A stretch of 64,000 nucleotides of DNA from G963678445 sp963678445. Lineage in GTDB: Bacteria; Hydrogenedentota; Hydrogenedentia; Hydrogenedentales; G963678445. The position numbers and the translations under genes are program-made. The stretch is taken from assembly GCA_963678445.1 (NCBI GenBank), contig OY782877.1, forward strand, positions 2,976,001 to 3,040,000, in the 5' to 3' direction. This document shows, piece after piece, positions 1 through 8,723 of the stretch. Below the pieces are notes generated by a model, which had not been told where the DNA came from, did no database searches, and worked only from the letters and a program-made list of their open reading frames with translations. Every line of letters begins with the position of its first letter. Positions within the stretch are counted from its first letter, which is position 1.

Positions 1-258
1 CCAATCTCCAGTCACCAAAGCGCGCGCATAATAGTTCTGCACATCCAAATCCTGGCGCAAGGCTTCAAAGTCCGGGGCCTGCACCACCTGGCTCAAATAC
101 CACACGCGCAGCGCCAACCCCAGCAACAGGAGAATGCCGAGATACACACCATCCTGGCGCAATATATCTTTCCATGTGTTTCGAACCGTGGATTTTTCTT
201 CAATATTTGAAACGAGGGAAGGATTGGTATTTTCCGTATTATGTTTCTTACTACTCAC
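1..258 (-). CDS. Membrane glycosyltransferase, GT39/ArnT-like (N-terminal part, runs off left edge)
   Basis: The first 86 codons of a minus-strand gene are present, starting with GTG at 258 and continuing past base 1. An AGGAG Shine-Dalgarno sequence lies about 6 bases upstream of this GTG. The cytoplasmic N-terminus is polar, followed by a hydrophobic helix (DGVYLGILLLLGLALRVWYL) and then a loop ending in NYYARALVTGDW. That loop closely matches the same part of the upstream gene (NDYWARALVTDEW), so the two are tandem paralogues. Only 11 bases separate it from the stop codon of that gene, so they are very likely co-transcribed. The family transfers sugars from polyprenyl-phosphate donors at the membrane. 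The acceptor is unknown and the catalytic loop beyond the first aspartate is not visible. Confidence 0.75.
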   Translation of the reverse strand, partial: MSSKKHNTENTNPSLVSNIEEKSTVRNTWKDILRQDGVYLGILLLLGLALRVWYLSQVVQAPDFEALRQDLDVQNYYARALVTGDW

Positions 259-269
259 TGCTACTCCTG

Positions 270-2498
270 TTATCGTGCTGACGCCTGTTCTCGTTGCGCC
301 TTGACTTGGCGTACCCGCGCCAGATTTTCTCGCGCCTGTTTAAAATCGGGGTTGAGTTCCACAGCGCGCTGCAGATACTGTTCCGCCATTTCCAGATCAC
401 CCTCGGTGCCATAGACGTTTCCCATATTAAACAAGGCGTTTACATGATCGGGCGATACTCCTAATGCCTTGTTATAATACTTGATAGCGGCGGCATATTG
501 TCGTTGACGCGCCAGTGCCAACCCCAGGTTATTCAAGCGATCCGGATTGTCAGGTTCTTGTGCCAAAGCCAATTCGTAGGCCTTTTCCGCTTCCTTATAT
601 TGGCCCTGCTGTAAAAATGCATTGCCCAGATTATACCGTGCAAACGGGTCATTAGGCGATTGTTTCAATACTGTGGTGAATAAGACGATGGCCGCCTCAC
701 TTTTTCCTTGGTCCAACAAAAGATTACCCAGATTATTACTTGCCAGCGTCAAAGCCGGATCCAGGCGCAATGCCCAACGGAAATGCTTTTCTGCCTCTGC
801 GTATTTCCCTTCACGATATAGTAAGTAGCCCAAATTATTATGCGCCATCACATGATCCGGTTGATGTTCCAGGATTCTCTGGTATTGGACTATGGCCTCA
901 TCAGGTTGTCCGACCTCTTCCAGCGCATGGCCCAGCCGCAAACGTGCTGCATCGTGCCTTGGATCCGTTTTTACAGCCATTTCGAATTCATTGCTCGCCT
1001 TCTCCAGCTCTCCATGCCCATCGGCATAGGTGATGCCACGCTGATAATGCCACGACGCCAGACTGGGCGTGTAGGGGACCCATTGAATATGGGCCAGAGC
1101 GTACAAAAAGAGTCCGGCCCCCATTAATGAATATGCATATCGCCGATTTCCCTCTACGAATGCAACAATAATTTGCCAAAGCGCATAGCCGCCGAAACAA
1201 AGCATGCACGGAATAACCGGGACACGATAACGTCCTGATATAAAAAACGGTAAAACCGACAAAAAATACACGGCAACGAAGCCAGCTAAGGCGATACCTC
1301 CTGTAAAGGAAGTGGATTGAAGTCTTTTGCGCTGTTCATAGATCCAAAGTGCTATTCCCAATACAAAAAGGGAAAGTGTGACCGGAAATCCAGGTAATAG
1401 CCATAGCACCCATGAATTTTTACGCTCGTAATGCACCACCTTACTGTCCGAGATTTCCCTCGGTCCCCAAAACAACAATGCCTTTCGTAGTGTGTGCATC
1501 AGAGCGGAAAAAGGCTGGTGCATCCAGAACCGAAGTGCCTTCCGGTAAAAATAACTTGAGGCCTGTGAATAGGTCATCGACTCTTGCTGCTGTTTGCGGG
1601 CAAGTCCACGCACCAATTTTGGATAATTGAAACAATCCCAACTATCCAATCCGGCGATTTCCCGCAAATCGGGTATTTCAGCCGAGACACCGCTCGATGT
1701 CGGATTATTACCGATATAGGCATTCACGCCGCCATAATACGAAATGAGTATAACCTCGCGTGCCACCTTGTAATTACGGATAAAAACGGGGGTGAGTACA
1801 AGAGCGCAAGCGATCAGGCAACTTCCTATGGCGAAGCAATGGTGACGCGTGTTCTTCTTGCAGTGAGAAAAGTGTAATACGCCTACGACGAAAAGAAACG
1901 TAAACGGCAACAGCAAAAGGGCGTTGGGGCGAAATAGCGACAGGATGCCGAGACAGGCGCCTGCTGCTGTGCACCAAGCCCAGTGCTTCCTCTTAGTCCA
2001 ACTAAGCAAACTATGCAGGAAGAGCAAGGAAAATAAAATTACAAAAACAGGAGAATTCAATTCGCCTTCAAAGTAGATAAAGGCCCAATACCCAAACGCA
2101 AGCAAAGCGGTGCAAAGCCCTGGTCCTTTTCCCCAGATGCGAATAGATAGCAGAACCAATAAGAGAACATTAATGAGCCCCAAGATTCCTTGTAAGATAC
2201 GTGGAGTCCAATAGCTTAGTCCTCCCAGACGATACATGGCTGCCAGCATAAATGGGTAGCCGGGCGGACGGCCATAAGGAGTTTGCCGGATTTCCGGATC
2301 ATCCCGATGCACTGGTGGCGTCCACTCATCCGTAACGAGGGCGCGTGCCCAATAATCATTCAATTGCGGATCTAGACCCGGCGCGACAAAATCGGGTTGT
2401 TCGGCCGCATGCTCGAAATAGGCGAAACGCAGGATACCGCCTAACGCAACGAGGCAAAACAAAGCAATGAGAAAACGCTTATTATCGAAAAAAATCAT
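270..2498 (-). CDS. Membrane glycosyltransferase (GT39/PMT_2-like) with C-terminal TPR domain
   Basis: This is a 742-residue protein. Residues 1-480 hold an N-terminal helix, a periplasmic loop with an acidic LDPQLNDYW segment, and about ten further hydrophobic helices, the layout of GT39/ArnT-type polyprenyl-phosphate-sugar transferases. Residues from about 485 to 740 form roughly seven tetratricopeptide repeats, recognisable by motifs such as AHNNLGYLLYREGKYAEAE. A membrane transferase fused to TPRs suggests recruitment of protein partners, or O-glycosylation of many clients as in O-linked glycosylation systems. That role is inferred. The start is the first ATG, 5 codons before the hydrophobic segment. 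The tandem paralogue follows after 11 bases, implying an operon. The TPR part could alternatively act independently of catalysis. Confidence 0.8.
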   Translation of the reverse strand: MIFFDNKRFLIALFCLVALGGILRFAYFEHAAEQPDFVAPGLDPQLNDYWARALVTDEWTPPVHRDDPEIRQTPYGRPPGYPFMLAAMYRLGGLSYWTPRILQGILGLINVLLLVLLSIRIWGKGPGLCTALLAFGYWAFIYFEGELNSPVFVILFSLLFLHSLLSWTKRKHWAWCTAAGACLGILSLFRPNALLLLPFTFLFVVGVLHFSHCKKNTRHHCFAIGSCLIACALVLTPVFIRNYKVAREVILISYYGGVNAYIGNNPTSSGVSAEIPDLREIAGLDSWDCFNYPKLVRGLARKQQQESMTYSQASSYFYRKALRFWMHQPFSALMHTLRKALLFWGPREISDSKVVHYERKNSWVLWLLPGFPVTLSLFVLGIALWIYEQRKRLQSTSFTGGIALAGFVAVYFLSVLPFFISGRYRVPVIPCMLCFGGYALWQIIVAFVEGNRRYAYSLMGAGLFLYALAHIQWVPYTPSLASWHYQRGITYADGHGELEKASNEFEMAVKTDPRHDAARLRLGHALEEVGQPDEAIVQYQRILEHQPDHVMAHNNLGYLLYREGKYAEAEKHFRWALRLDPALTLASNNLGNLLLDQGKSEAAIVLFTTVLKQSPNDPFARYNLGNAFLQQGQYKEAEKAYELALAQEPDNPDRLNNLGLALARQRQYAAAIKYYNKALGVSPDHVNALFNMGNVYGTEGDLEMAEQYLQRAVELNPDFKQARENLARVRQVKAQREQASAR

Positions 2499-2913
2499 CT
2501 ATACTCTACTTCTACTTCGCTGATTGAATCCAAGTGCTACCGCCTCGTCCTACTTGCTGCGCTGACGCAAAAGTGGTGAGTGAATAACGATTTGCACGAA
2601 AAATTACATTTTGCCTAGATGATAGCATATATGGCCATTCCGCCTGTTGCAAAGGATTTTTGCGGTAGAATACATAGTTTTTTTTGATTTCTCTTTATGC
2701 GTGAAAATCCATACTAATATCCAAAATAGTACAACCGAATAACTGGTTGTTTATCAATGGTTTGTCCCTGAAGGGATAAAATAGGGGGTAGATCTTTTTG
2801 GAAGAATGTCCTATAATCACTCCATAGATTGTATGCCGGGCAGAGATTGCGTGCGTGGCAGCTATTATTGTGAACTGGAGTTTTGTTTTCGTTACAAAAA
2901 GGAGGAGTGAGCA
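2499..2913. other. Intergenic region between divergent genes (415 bp)
   Basis: This spacer must hold the promoters of the glycosyltransferase operon (leftward) and of the glycine-rich surface protein (rightward). I see a perfect TATAAT at 2812-2817 about 100 bases before the GTG start at 2914, but no good -35 element 16-18 bases upstream. It is therefore only a possible promoter. A strong ribosome binding site GGAGGAG is at 2901-2907. I see no RNA gene or recognisable riboswitch. Confidence 0.4.
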
Positions 2914-5900
2914 GTGGAAAGTAAAAAAAGTTCCACCCCACGGCTCAGAGCATATCTAGGAGCAGTATTGCTACTAGCTATGTTTGCCGTGGTGTCGGGC
3001 GGGGCATATGCTGACATTTATGACAGTAGTAGCACCACCGACATTGTTTTTACAGCGGGTGCGACCTACGACGTCAATACCACCGCCATGACAATCGTGG
3101 ATGTTGTTGCGGCAACGACGATTGCTAACGGGGAGTCGGATACGGCCCCGAACGGTGGTAGTGTCTGCGTATTTCGCTTTCGTAATGTGACTTGCGAACA
3201 AGGCGTTACCTTTAATGTCACCGGCGCACGGCCCTTGGCCATTGTTGCGGCGGGTGATATGTATTGGGGGTCAACACTTGATGTAAGCGCACAGAATGCG
3301 GGATCTGCGCCACGTGCGGGTGGTGGTGTTGGCGGTGCCGGTGGTACCGGCGGTACTGGTGGTGCCGGTGGTAGCGGTGGTGATGGCGGTACCGGTGGTG
3401 TCGGTGGTGCCGGTGGTACCGGTGGTGCCTACGCCGATGGTGCCGATGGTGCGGGTGGTGGTGCTGGTACAGCAGGTTCCGACGGAAGCGCAGGTTTGGC
3501 CGGTACAGACGGTACAGCGGGTTCGGCCGGTTCGCTTGGCTTTGGTGACAGTGCAGGTATTGCCGGTAGCGGTGGTCCCGCTGCGGAGAATACCGGCGGT
3601 GCCGGTGCTGGCGGTGAGGCCGCAGTAAATACGGGTTCGGCCGGTTCCGGTGGTGCTACGCAGATCAACGTAGGTGCAGGTAGTGCCTTAGGTGCAGGCG
3701 ATGGCGGTGCAGGTTTTGATGGTAATGCAGGCGTGGCAGGCGTTTCGGCTACAGCAACCGGTGCGACCGGTGCCGGTGGTGCCGATGGTGGCGCCGCAGG
3801 TTTTTCAGTAACTGCTTTGACGTATGTAGACACCCTTGATCTCGTCGCCGGTCACGGCGGCGGCGGTGGTGGTGGTGGTGCAGGCGGCGGCGGCGGTGGT
3901 GGTGGTGCAGCTGGTGGTGGTGGTGGTGGTGCCTCCGGCGGCGGTGGCGGTGGCGGTCTGGTAGATGGCTATTTGAACGTTAACCACCATACGGGTGGTG
4001 GCGGCGGCGGCGGCGGCGGCGGACGCGGTGGTGTTGGTGGTTCCGGTGGCTCCGGTGCCGGCGGTGGTGGTGCAGGCGCCAGTGGCAAAGATATTGGCGC
4101 TGCGGGCGTAGACGGCACCTCGGGCGATGCAGGTTTCAACGGTAGCTTGGCTATACAGGCACCGATTGCCGGTAATGATGGCTCGGTTAAGACAAGTTCA
4201 ATAGCGGATGATTTCCCGACACCTCCTGCGGGCGGTGCTCCTGGCCTTGGTGGTGATGGTGGTACCGGTGGTTCCGGTGGCTCAGGTGGTGACGGCGGTA
4301 GTGGCGTGCAAGGCGCCAGCGGTGGTGGTGCAGTTGTACTGGCTGCCAAAGGTGTTCTTGAATTCACCGCTCCTGTAGACCTGAACGTGTCGGCTGGTGT
4401 AGTCGATCCGCTCAATTTATATGGTGCTGGGAACTTCGGTCGTGGTGGTGCCGGTGGTGCTGGTGGTACTGGTACCTCGGGTACCGTTGGTACAGCCGGT
4501 CAGGCCGGTGCTGCTGGTGGTGTAGGTGATGGTGGTGCCGGTAACGGTGGTGCAGGCGGTACCGGTGGTTTCGGTGGTGATGGTGGTGACGGTGGTACCG
4601 GTGGTACCGGTGGTAACGGCGGTAACGCCGGTTACGGAACACCGGGTATGGTGAAGCTGCAAGGTTCCGTCATTGTCGGTTCCAGCGCAACTTTCAAAGC
4701 AATCGGCGGCGCCTCAAGCGCAGCGCAACATAATGGTATGTTGACGCTTATTTCGAACATGCAAAGTACAGCAGCAGATACCAATGCGCCAGTACTCCAG
4801 ACATCACCTACGGAATGGCCTTTTGCTGTGCCGGTTATGGGTAAGACGGAAAATGACGCCTTGCTTACCGGTTCGAACGATAGCTATGTGCCGGATGGTG
4901 GCAATCAGTTCCCACTGCTCGGACAATTGACCGATGCCGCGGGTACCGTCGTACTTCCGGCGACCAGCGGATACCTGAGTGCGTCCGCCTGGAACATCAA
5001 TGCCTTCTTTGGCGGTAGTGCACCCAGCAACCTGGGTCTGAGCCTGCTGACCAATGCAACCGGCGACGTCTTCGACGGCTATGACCAGTTGGTGGTATAC
5101 AATGGTACGGGTGATGCCCTTGCCAATGTGAAGCTGCAGGTAGGTAGCGACGAACCACAGCTGATCGCTGGTACAGGCGTGTTAGCGGCTGGCCAATGGT
5201 GGACTACTACGATTCCCGAAGGCCAAACGGCCCGCGCGGGTATCGAAGTCACCATCACAGGATACTCCGCTACGCCTGATCCGGTTGATGTGTACGTTGG
5301 TGATACATTCACGCTTTCCGTGGGTACCCTCAACGGCGTAGGTACAATTAGCTACGACTGGCGTCTGGCAGGAACCAGCGCCGGCTCAGGCGATAGTGCC
5401 GGTAATTTCGAGGTGGCCAGTGCTACCTTGGATTCTGCGGGTACATGGACATGTGTTGTCAGCGACGAGTGGGCGACCGCTCCTGCAAACGGTTCGATTA
5501 CCGTTACCGTGACAGCACTGCCGAGTATTACCTCGCAACCTGCAAGCGCCGACTTGTATGCGGGTGATGATTACGATCTGACCGTAGAGGCTGCAGGTGG
5601 TAAAGGCGCCTTACACTATGCATGGTCCTTTGACGATGGCACAGGTGCCGTCTCAGTAGGAACGGATTCTGCAACACTGTCCCTGACCGCACTGGATGCG
5701 GCGCAGGCCGGTACGTATAGCGTTGTGGTAACCGATAGTGGAACAGCGCCCTCAGTGACTTCCGATGCGGCTGTGATTACCGTAAACGAACCCGTTTCGA
5801 TTACGACACAACCTGTTGGTGCAGCATTGTACACCGGCGAAAACCACACGATGACCGTTGCCGCAACTGGTGGTATCGGTAGCCTGAATTACCAATGGTA

Positions 5901-6981
5901 CCTTGATGGCACAACCCCGGTAGGTACGAATCTGCCCACGTTGACCATTGATCCTGCGGCATTAAGCGATGGCGGGTCCTACACGGTTGTCGTAACGGAT
6001 ACCAATCCGACCGCGACACCAAGCGAAGCTACCTCCGATGCAGCAGTCTTGGATGTTGCTGAGCCCTTGGCGATTGTAGACCATCCTGCTGATGCGTTGA
6101 TCGAAGTGGGGCAAGAGTACACCCTGTCCGTCACCACCTCCGGTGGCTTGGGTGACTTGCACTACGCTTGGACCTTCGACGATGGCAGTGGCGCAGTGGC
6201 CGTGGGTACTGATAGCAGCACCTTGGTGCTTTCAAGTGCCCAATTGGCCGATAGCGGCGACTATCAAGTTACCGTAACCGACGATCGTGGCGCGCCTGGC
6301 GTCGTCTCGAATGTTGCTGCACTGGATGTCCAAACAGAAGTACCGCTTTCACTGCCCAATCCGAATATCGGGGAAACCCCCATTCGGATGTACAGTGGTG
6401 AACGCTCCGTAACCTATTCGGTAAGCCCTGCAGGTGGTATCGGTGATGTTCACTTCCAGTGGAAGTTTGACAACGGTGAAACGAAGACGGTTGTGAACGT
6501 AGGTGATGACACCAACACGTTTACCCTTGATTCGCCTCAAGTCGCCAATTCCGGTACCTACTATGTAGAGATCTCGGATAATAACGATACGTTGACCTCG
6601 AATGCCGCTGAGTTGGCCGTTTTCGACCACATGTCGATTACACAACAACCTGTCGCTGGTGAACGCGCGTTAGGAAGCGATTACACCCTGTCAGTCGGCG
6701 TGGCCGGTGGTATGGGCGATCTCTCCTATGCTTGGTACAAAGACGACGTAGCGATTCCGGATACGGATGCGACCGCTTATACATTGACAGAGTTAGTTCC
6801 CGAAGATGCGGGTGACTACAAAGTCGAAGTAACCGATGAAAATGAAACCATTACATCGGAAGTGGCTACCTTGACCGTCAGCGAGCACACCGTTGCTGTG
6901 GTCGGTCTCACAGGTCTTGGCCTGTTGCTGGGTGGCTGCGCGTTGGGTGGCTCCATGATGGCGCGTCGTCGCCGCAAATAA
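2914..6981 (+). CDS. Very large glycine-rich (PGRS-like) surface protein with Ig-like repeats and C-terminal membrane anchor
   Basis: The start is GTG at 2914, with GGAGGAG six bases upstream. The 1355-residue product begins with a signal peptide (charged start, hydrophobic core, likely cleavage after AYA at residue 33). Residues of about 125-590 are extremely rich in Gly with Ala/Thr/Ser/Asp, in motifs such as GGAGGTGGTGG and GGDGG. From about 790 to 1320 there are five or six Ig-like modules, each with a pattern like 'ITTQPVGAALYTGENHTMTV...YQW...GSYTVVV'. The last 30 residues are a hydrophobic helix containing one cysteine (about residue 1342) followed by ARRRRK. Such tails are typical of sorting signals cut by exosortase/rhombosortase-like enzymes, but I cannot assign a named CTERM class. 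Likely an exported adhesin or envelope protein. It is monocistronic, with a terminator right after it. Confidence 0.75.
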   Translation: MESKKSSTPRLRAYLGAVLLLAMFAVVSGGAYADIYDSSSTTDIVFTAGATYDVNTTAMTIVDVVAATTIANGESDTAPNGGSVCVFRFRNVTCEQGVTFNVTGARPLAIVAAGDMYWGSTLDVSAQNAGSAPRAGGGVGGAGGTGGTGGAGGSGGDGGTGGVGGAGGTGGAYADGADGAGGGAGTAGSDGSAGLAGTDGTAGSAGSLGFGDSAGIAGSGGPAAENTGGAGAGGEAAVNTGSAGSGGATQINVGAGSALGAGDGGAGFDGNAGVAGVSATATGATGAGGADGGAAGFSVTALTYVDTLDLVAGHGGGGGGGGAGGGGGGGGAAGGGGGGASGGGGGGGLVDGYLNVNHHTGGGGGGGGGGRGGVGGSGGSGAGGGGAGASGKDIGAAGVDGTSGDAGFNGSLAIQAPIAGNDGSVKTSSIADDFPTPPAGGAPGLGGDGGTGGSGGSGGDGGSGVQGASGGGAVVLAAKGVLEFTAPVDLNVSAGVVDPLNLYGAGNFGRGGAGGAGGTGTSGTVGTAGQAGAAGGVGDGGAGNGGAGGTGGFGGDGGDGGTGGTGGNGGNAGYGTPGMVKLQGSVIVGSSATFKAIGGASSAAQHNGMLTLISNMQSTAADTNAPVLQTSPTEWPFAVPVMGKTENDALLTGSNDSYVPDGGNQFPLLGQLTDAAGTVVLPATSGYLSASAWNINAFFGGSAPSNLGLSLLTNATGDVFDGYDQLVVYNGTGDALANVKLQVGSDEPQLIAGTGVLAAGQWWTTTIPEGQTARAGIEVTITGYSATPDPVDVYVGDTFTLSVGTLNGVGTISYDWRLAGTSAGSGDSAGNFEVASATLDSAGTWTCVVSDEWATAPANGSITVTVTALPSITSQPASADLYAGDDYDLTVEAAGGKGALHYAWSFDDGTGAVSVGTDSATLSLTALDAAQAGTYSVVVTDSGTAPSVTSDAAVITVNEPVSITTQPVGAALYTGENHTMTVAATGGIGSLNYQWYLDGTTPVGTNLPTLTIDPAALSDGGSYTVVVTDTNPTATPSEATSDAAVLDVAEPLAIVDHPADALIEVGQEYTLSVTTSGGLGDLHYAWTFDDGSGAVAVGTDSSTLVLSSAQLADSGDYQVTVTDDRGAPGVVSNVAALDVQTEVPLSLPNPNIGETPIRMYSGERSVTYSVSPAGGIGDVHFQWKFDNGETKTVVNVGDDTNTFTLDSPQVANSGTYYVEISDNNDTLTSNAAELAVFDHMSITQQPVAGERALGSDYTLSVGVAGGMGDLSYAWYKDDVAIPDTDATAYTLTELVPEDAGDYKVEVTDENETITSEVATLTVSEHTVAVVGLTGLGLLLGGCALGGSMMARRRRK

Positions 6982-7026
6982 TCTCTAGCATGTGAGCTGA
7001 TATAGCTTACATGACGTGACTACAAG

Positions 7027-7061
7027 GTCGCTGGTTTCTATGAAGCCAGCGACTTTTTTTT
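7027..7061 (+). terminator. Rho-independent terminator after the glycine-rich protein gene
   Basis: The stem GTCGCTGG (7027-7034) pairs with CCAGCGAC (7046-7053), and the hairpin is followed at once by eight T residues (7054-7061). It lies 46 bases past the stop codon of the 1355-residue protein. Confidence 0.9.
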
Positions 7062-7214
7062 ATTGACTGCGACCAAAATCTTCTTTTAAAAACCTCTGCA
7101 GGCGATTATGCTGATTCTCTAGCTCGCTGTTGCTATAACGGGAGATATTATTTCGGAGGAAAATAAGTTTTAGGCGGGATTACGGGCAATATAAACGAAT
7201 TTAGGAAGGCTTGA

Positions 7215-7229
7215 TAGCATTTTAACTTT
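7215..7229 (+). repeat. Left terminal inverted repeat of the IS630 element
   Basis: TAGCATTTTAACTTT mirrors the right end (8190-8206), except that the right copy has two extra bases (GC) next to the terminal TA. The outer TA is the expected target dinucleotide. Confidence 0.75.
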
Positions 7230-7256
7230 TCATATATACTATATTATACTAGGGGC

Positions 7257-7631
7257 ATGAAAGCGACCTCAATAGACCTACGCGCGCGTGTCGTGGCCGC
7301 ACGCATGGAAGACGGCCAATCTATGGGACAAATTGCTGAGCGTTTTCGAATGCCCAAAAGTACGGTGCAAAGCATCCTCAGACGTTACAAACAGACGGGT
7401 ACGGTAGCGCCTAAGGAACACGGCGGTGGGCGCCCCTCCGCATTCACCCCAGCGCAATTGCGCCGCCTGGAAAAGGACGTAGAACAACATCCCGACGCAA
7501 CCCTGGAAGGACTTCGCGAACGTAGCGGCGTTCAAGTCACCCTTGTCGCCTTTCACAAGCGAATCAAGCAGATGGGCTTTACACGAAAAAAAAGTCAGTA
7601 CGTGCGCTGGAGCAACGACGCGCGGACGTAA
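7257..7631 (+). CDS. IS630 transposase, N-terminal frame (orfA; helix-turn-helix)
   Basis: This 124-residue frame begins with ATG at 7257 and contains a helix-turn-helix region (SMGQIAERFRMPKSTVQSIL, about residues 21-40). It is followed by a second winged-helix segment ending in KQMGFTRKK. These domains bind the element ends. Eight consecutive A residues lie at 7586-7593, giving the slippery heptamer A-AAA-AAG after CGA. A -1 slip there continues in frame with the catalytic half, while normal reading stops at 7631. IS630 elements commonly express the full transposase by such programmed -1 frameshifting. A plain indel inactivating the gene is the alternative, but everything else about the element is intact. 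Confidence 0.85.
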   Translation: MKATSIDLRARVVAARMEDGQSMGQIAERFRMPKSTVQSILRRYKQTGTVAPKEHGGGRPSAFTPAQLRRLEKDVEQHPDATLEGLRERSGVQVTLVAFHKRIKQMGFTRKKSQYVRWSNDART

Positions 7632-8197
7632 TCGGACAACGCCAGGCATGGCAGCAGAAAATTTCACAAGTGGAGCCTTGCCAGTTGGTTTTTCTCGATG
7701 AAACCGGCGCGAAAACGAACATGACGCGCTTGTATGCGCGCACAAAGAAGGGCGCACGCGCATTGGACTACGCACCGCACGGACACTGGAACACAACCAC
7801 CCTTGTTGCGGCGCTGACGGCCCAGGGACCTGTCGCGCCCATGGTGCTCGACGGTCCTATGGATCGGATTTGCTTCGAAGCATATGTAGAACAGTTTTTG
7901 ATTCCACAGCTTAGCGCGGGTTGCATTATTGTGATGGACAACCTTTCTGCACACAAATCCCCGGCGATTGAAAGGATGTTTGCAGCGGCAGGCATTACGC
8001 TGTGGTATCTGCCCCCCTACAGTCCTGACTTTAACCCCATCGAACTAATGTGGTCCAAAGTAAAAGAGGCGCTTCGCAGCGCCAAAGCCCGAAGCCAGCA
8101 GGCACGCTACGATGCTATCGCCAAAGCCCTTGGCGCGGTACCCCCCGAAGACAGTCAAAACTTCTTTGCCCACTGCATCGAATGTAAACAAAGTTAA
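7592..8197 (+). CDS. IS630 transposase, C-terminal frame (orfB; DDE catalytic domain)
   Basis: Read in the -1 frame from the A8 run, the continuation is KSVRALEQRRADVIG and then the DDE domain. Catalytic residues are recognisable as the D of FLDETGAKTN, the D of IIVMDNLSAHK and the E of LPPYSPDFNPIELMW, in the spacing expected for IS630 transposases. An internal ATG at 7670 could give a separate product, but it would lack the DNA-binding half. The stop codon overlaps the right inverted repeat. With orfA, a fused protein of about 312 residues results, a normal length for this family. Confidence 0.85.
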   Translation, partial: KSVRALEQRRADVIGQRQAWQQKISQVEPCQLVFLDETGAKTNMTRLYARTKKGARALDYAPHGHWNTTTLVAALTAQGPVAPMVLDGPMDRICFEAYVEQFLIPQLSAGCIIVMDNLSAHKSPAIERMFAAAGITLWYLPPYSPDFNPIELMWSKVKEALRSAKARSQQARYDAIAKALGAVPPEDSQNFFAHCIECKQS

Positions 8198-8206
8198 AAT
8201 GCGCTA
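8190..8206 (-). repeat. Right terminal inverted repeat of the IS630 element
   Basis: AAAGTTAAAATGCGCTA is the reverse complement of the left end apart from a GC insertion next to the tip. It contains the TAA stop of the transposase. Confidence 0.75.
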
Positions 8207-8620
8207 GAATAACGCTGGAAACTCTTTGCGAAGATTCAGGATAGATTCTTCCTAACGGTTCTGGATGCTTACAAGATGAACCGTGTAAGGCTAGCAAAGC
8301 AGGGCAGCAAACTCGCTAGAACGCCGGAGGTGTGCATTAGGACGGGGGCTTTTCTTCTTGATGGTCAGGAGTAGGAAAAAAGGGCATGCAGGGAGTCTAT
8401 AGGTTTGTGAAGACAAGAATAGGCAGGCTGAAAGGGTAACCTGCCAATGAGGTGTCGTACATAGATGCAGCAAGTTAGTTTTTTGCAGAATTGGTAATGG
8501 TTTTGCTGATGGGCGCATTTCTGATTCTCTAGGAGTCACGGGATAGGTGAACCTGTGATGAATAGGGATGCCATATTGCTATTTTCTGGCCTGGCTTTGC
8601 AGGTGTGCTTAGCAGCTAAA
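8207..8620. other. Non-coding stretch right of the IS element
   Basis: I find no convincing gene here. The one open frame on the minus strand (8291-8539) has no ribosome binding site and a composition unlike its neighbours. No RNA gene or terminal repeat remnant is visible. It may be debris of an older insertion. Confidence 0.4.
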
Positions 8621-8660
8621 TAAAAAATGATCATAACAAACAAAATGCTTATTATGATCA
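8621..8660 (-). terminator. A+T-rich hairpin terminator after the receiver-domain regulator
   Basis: A perfect 9-base inverted repeat, TGATCATAA (8628-8636) and TTATGATCA (8652-8660), lies 64 bases past the stop of the minus-strand regulator. In that direction it is followed by six T residues (8627 down to 8622). The stem is A+T-rich, so it could also be a palindromic protein-binding site. Confidence 0.55.
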
Positions 8661-8723
8661 GAAAAAGTCGGGGGTATTTATTTGTGCGTGGCGCTGGCTA
8701 CTTGCTTGTAGTTGTCGGAGCGT

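Larger units (their letters stand above)
7215..8206 (+). mobile_element. IS630-family insertion sequence (about 990 bp)
   Basis: A complete-looking element holds the two-frame transposase and is bounded by inverted repeats. The left end is TAGCATTTTAACTTT (7215-7229) and the right end is AAAGTTAAAATGCGCTA (8190-8206). The two differ by an extra GC next to the outer TA on the right. IS630/Tc1-mariner elements insert at TA and duplicate it, consistent with TA at both outer ends. The transposase stop codon lies inside the right repeat. It sits between the terminator of the surface protein and a regulator gene, and no neighbouring gene is visibly broken. Confidence 0.85.

Noticed and set aside
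3429..4662. Several Pro/Thr/His-rich open frames opposite the glycine-rich gene
   Set aside because: They are low-complexity reflections of GGT/GGC codon runs and have no start signals.
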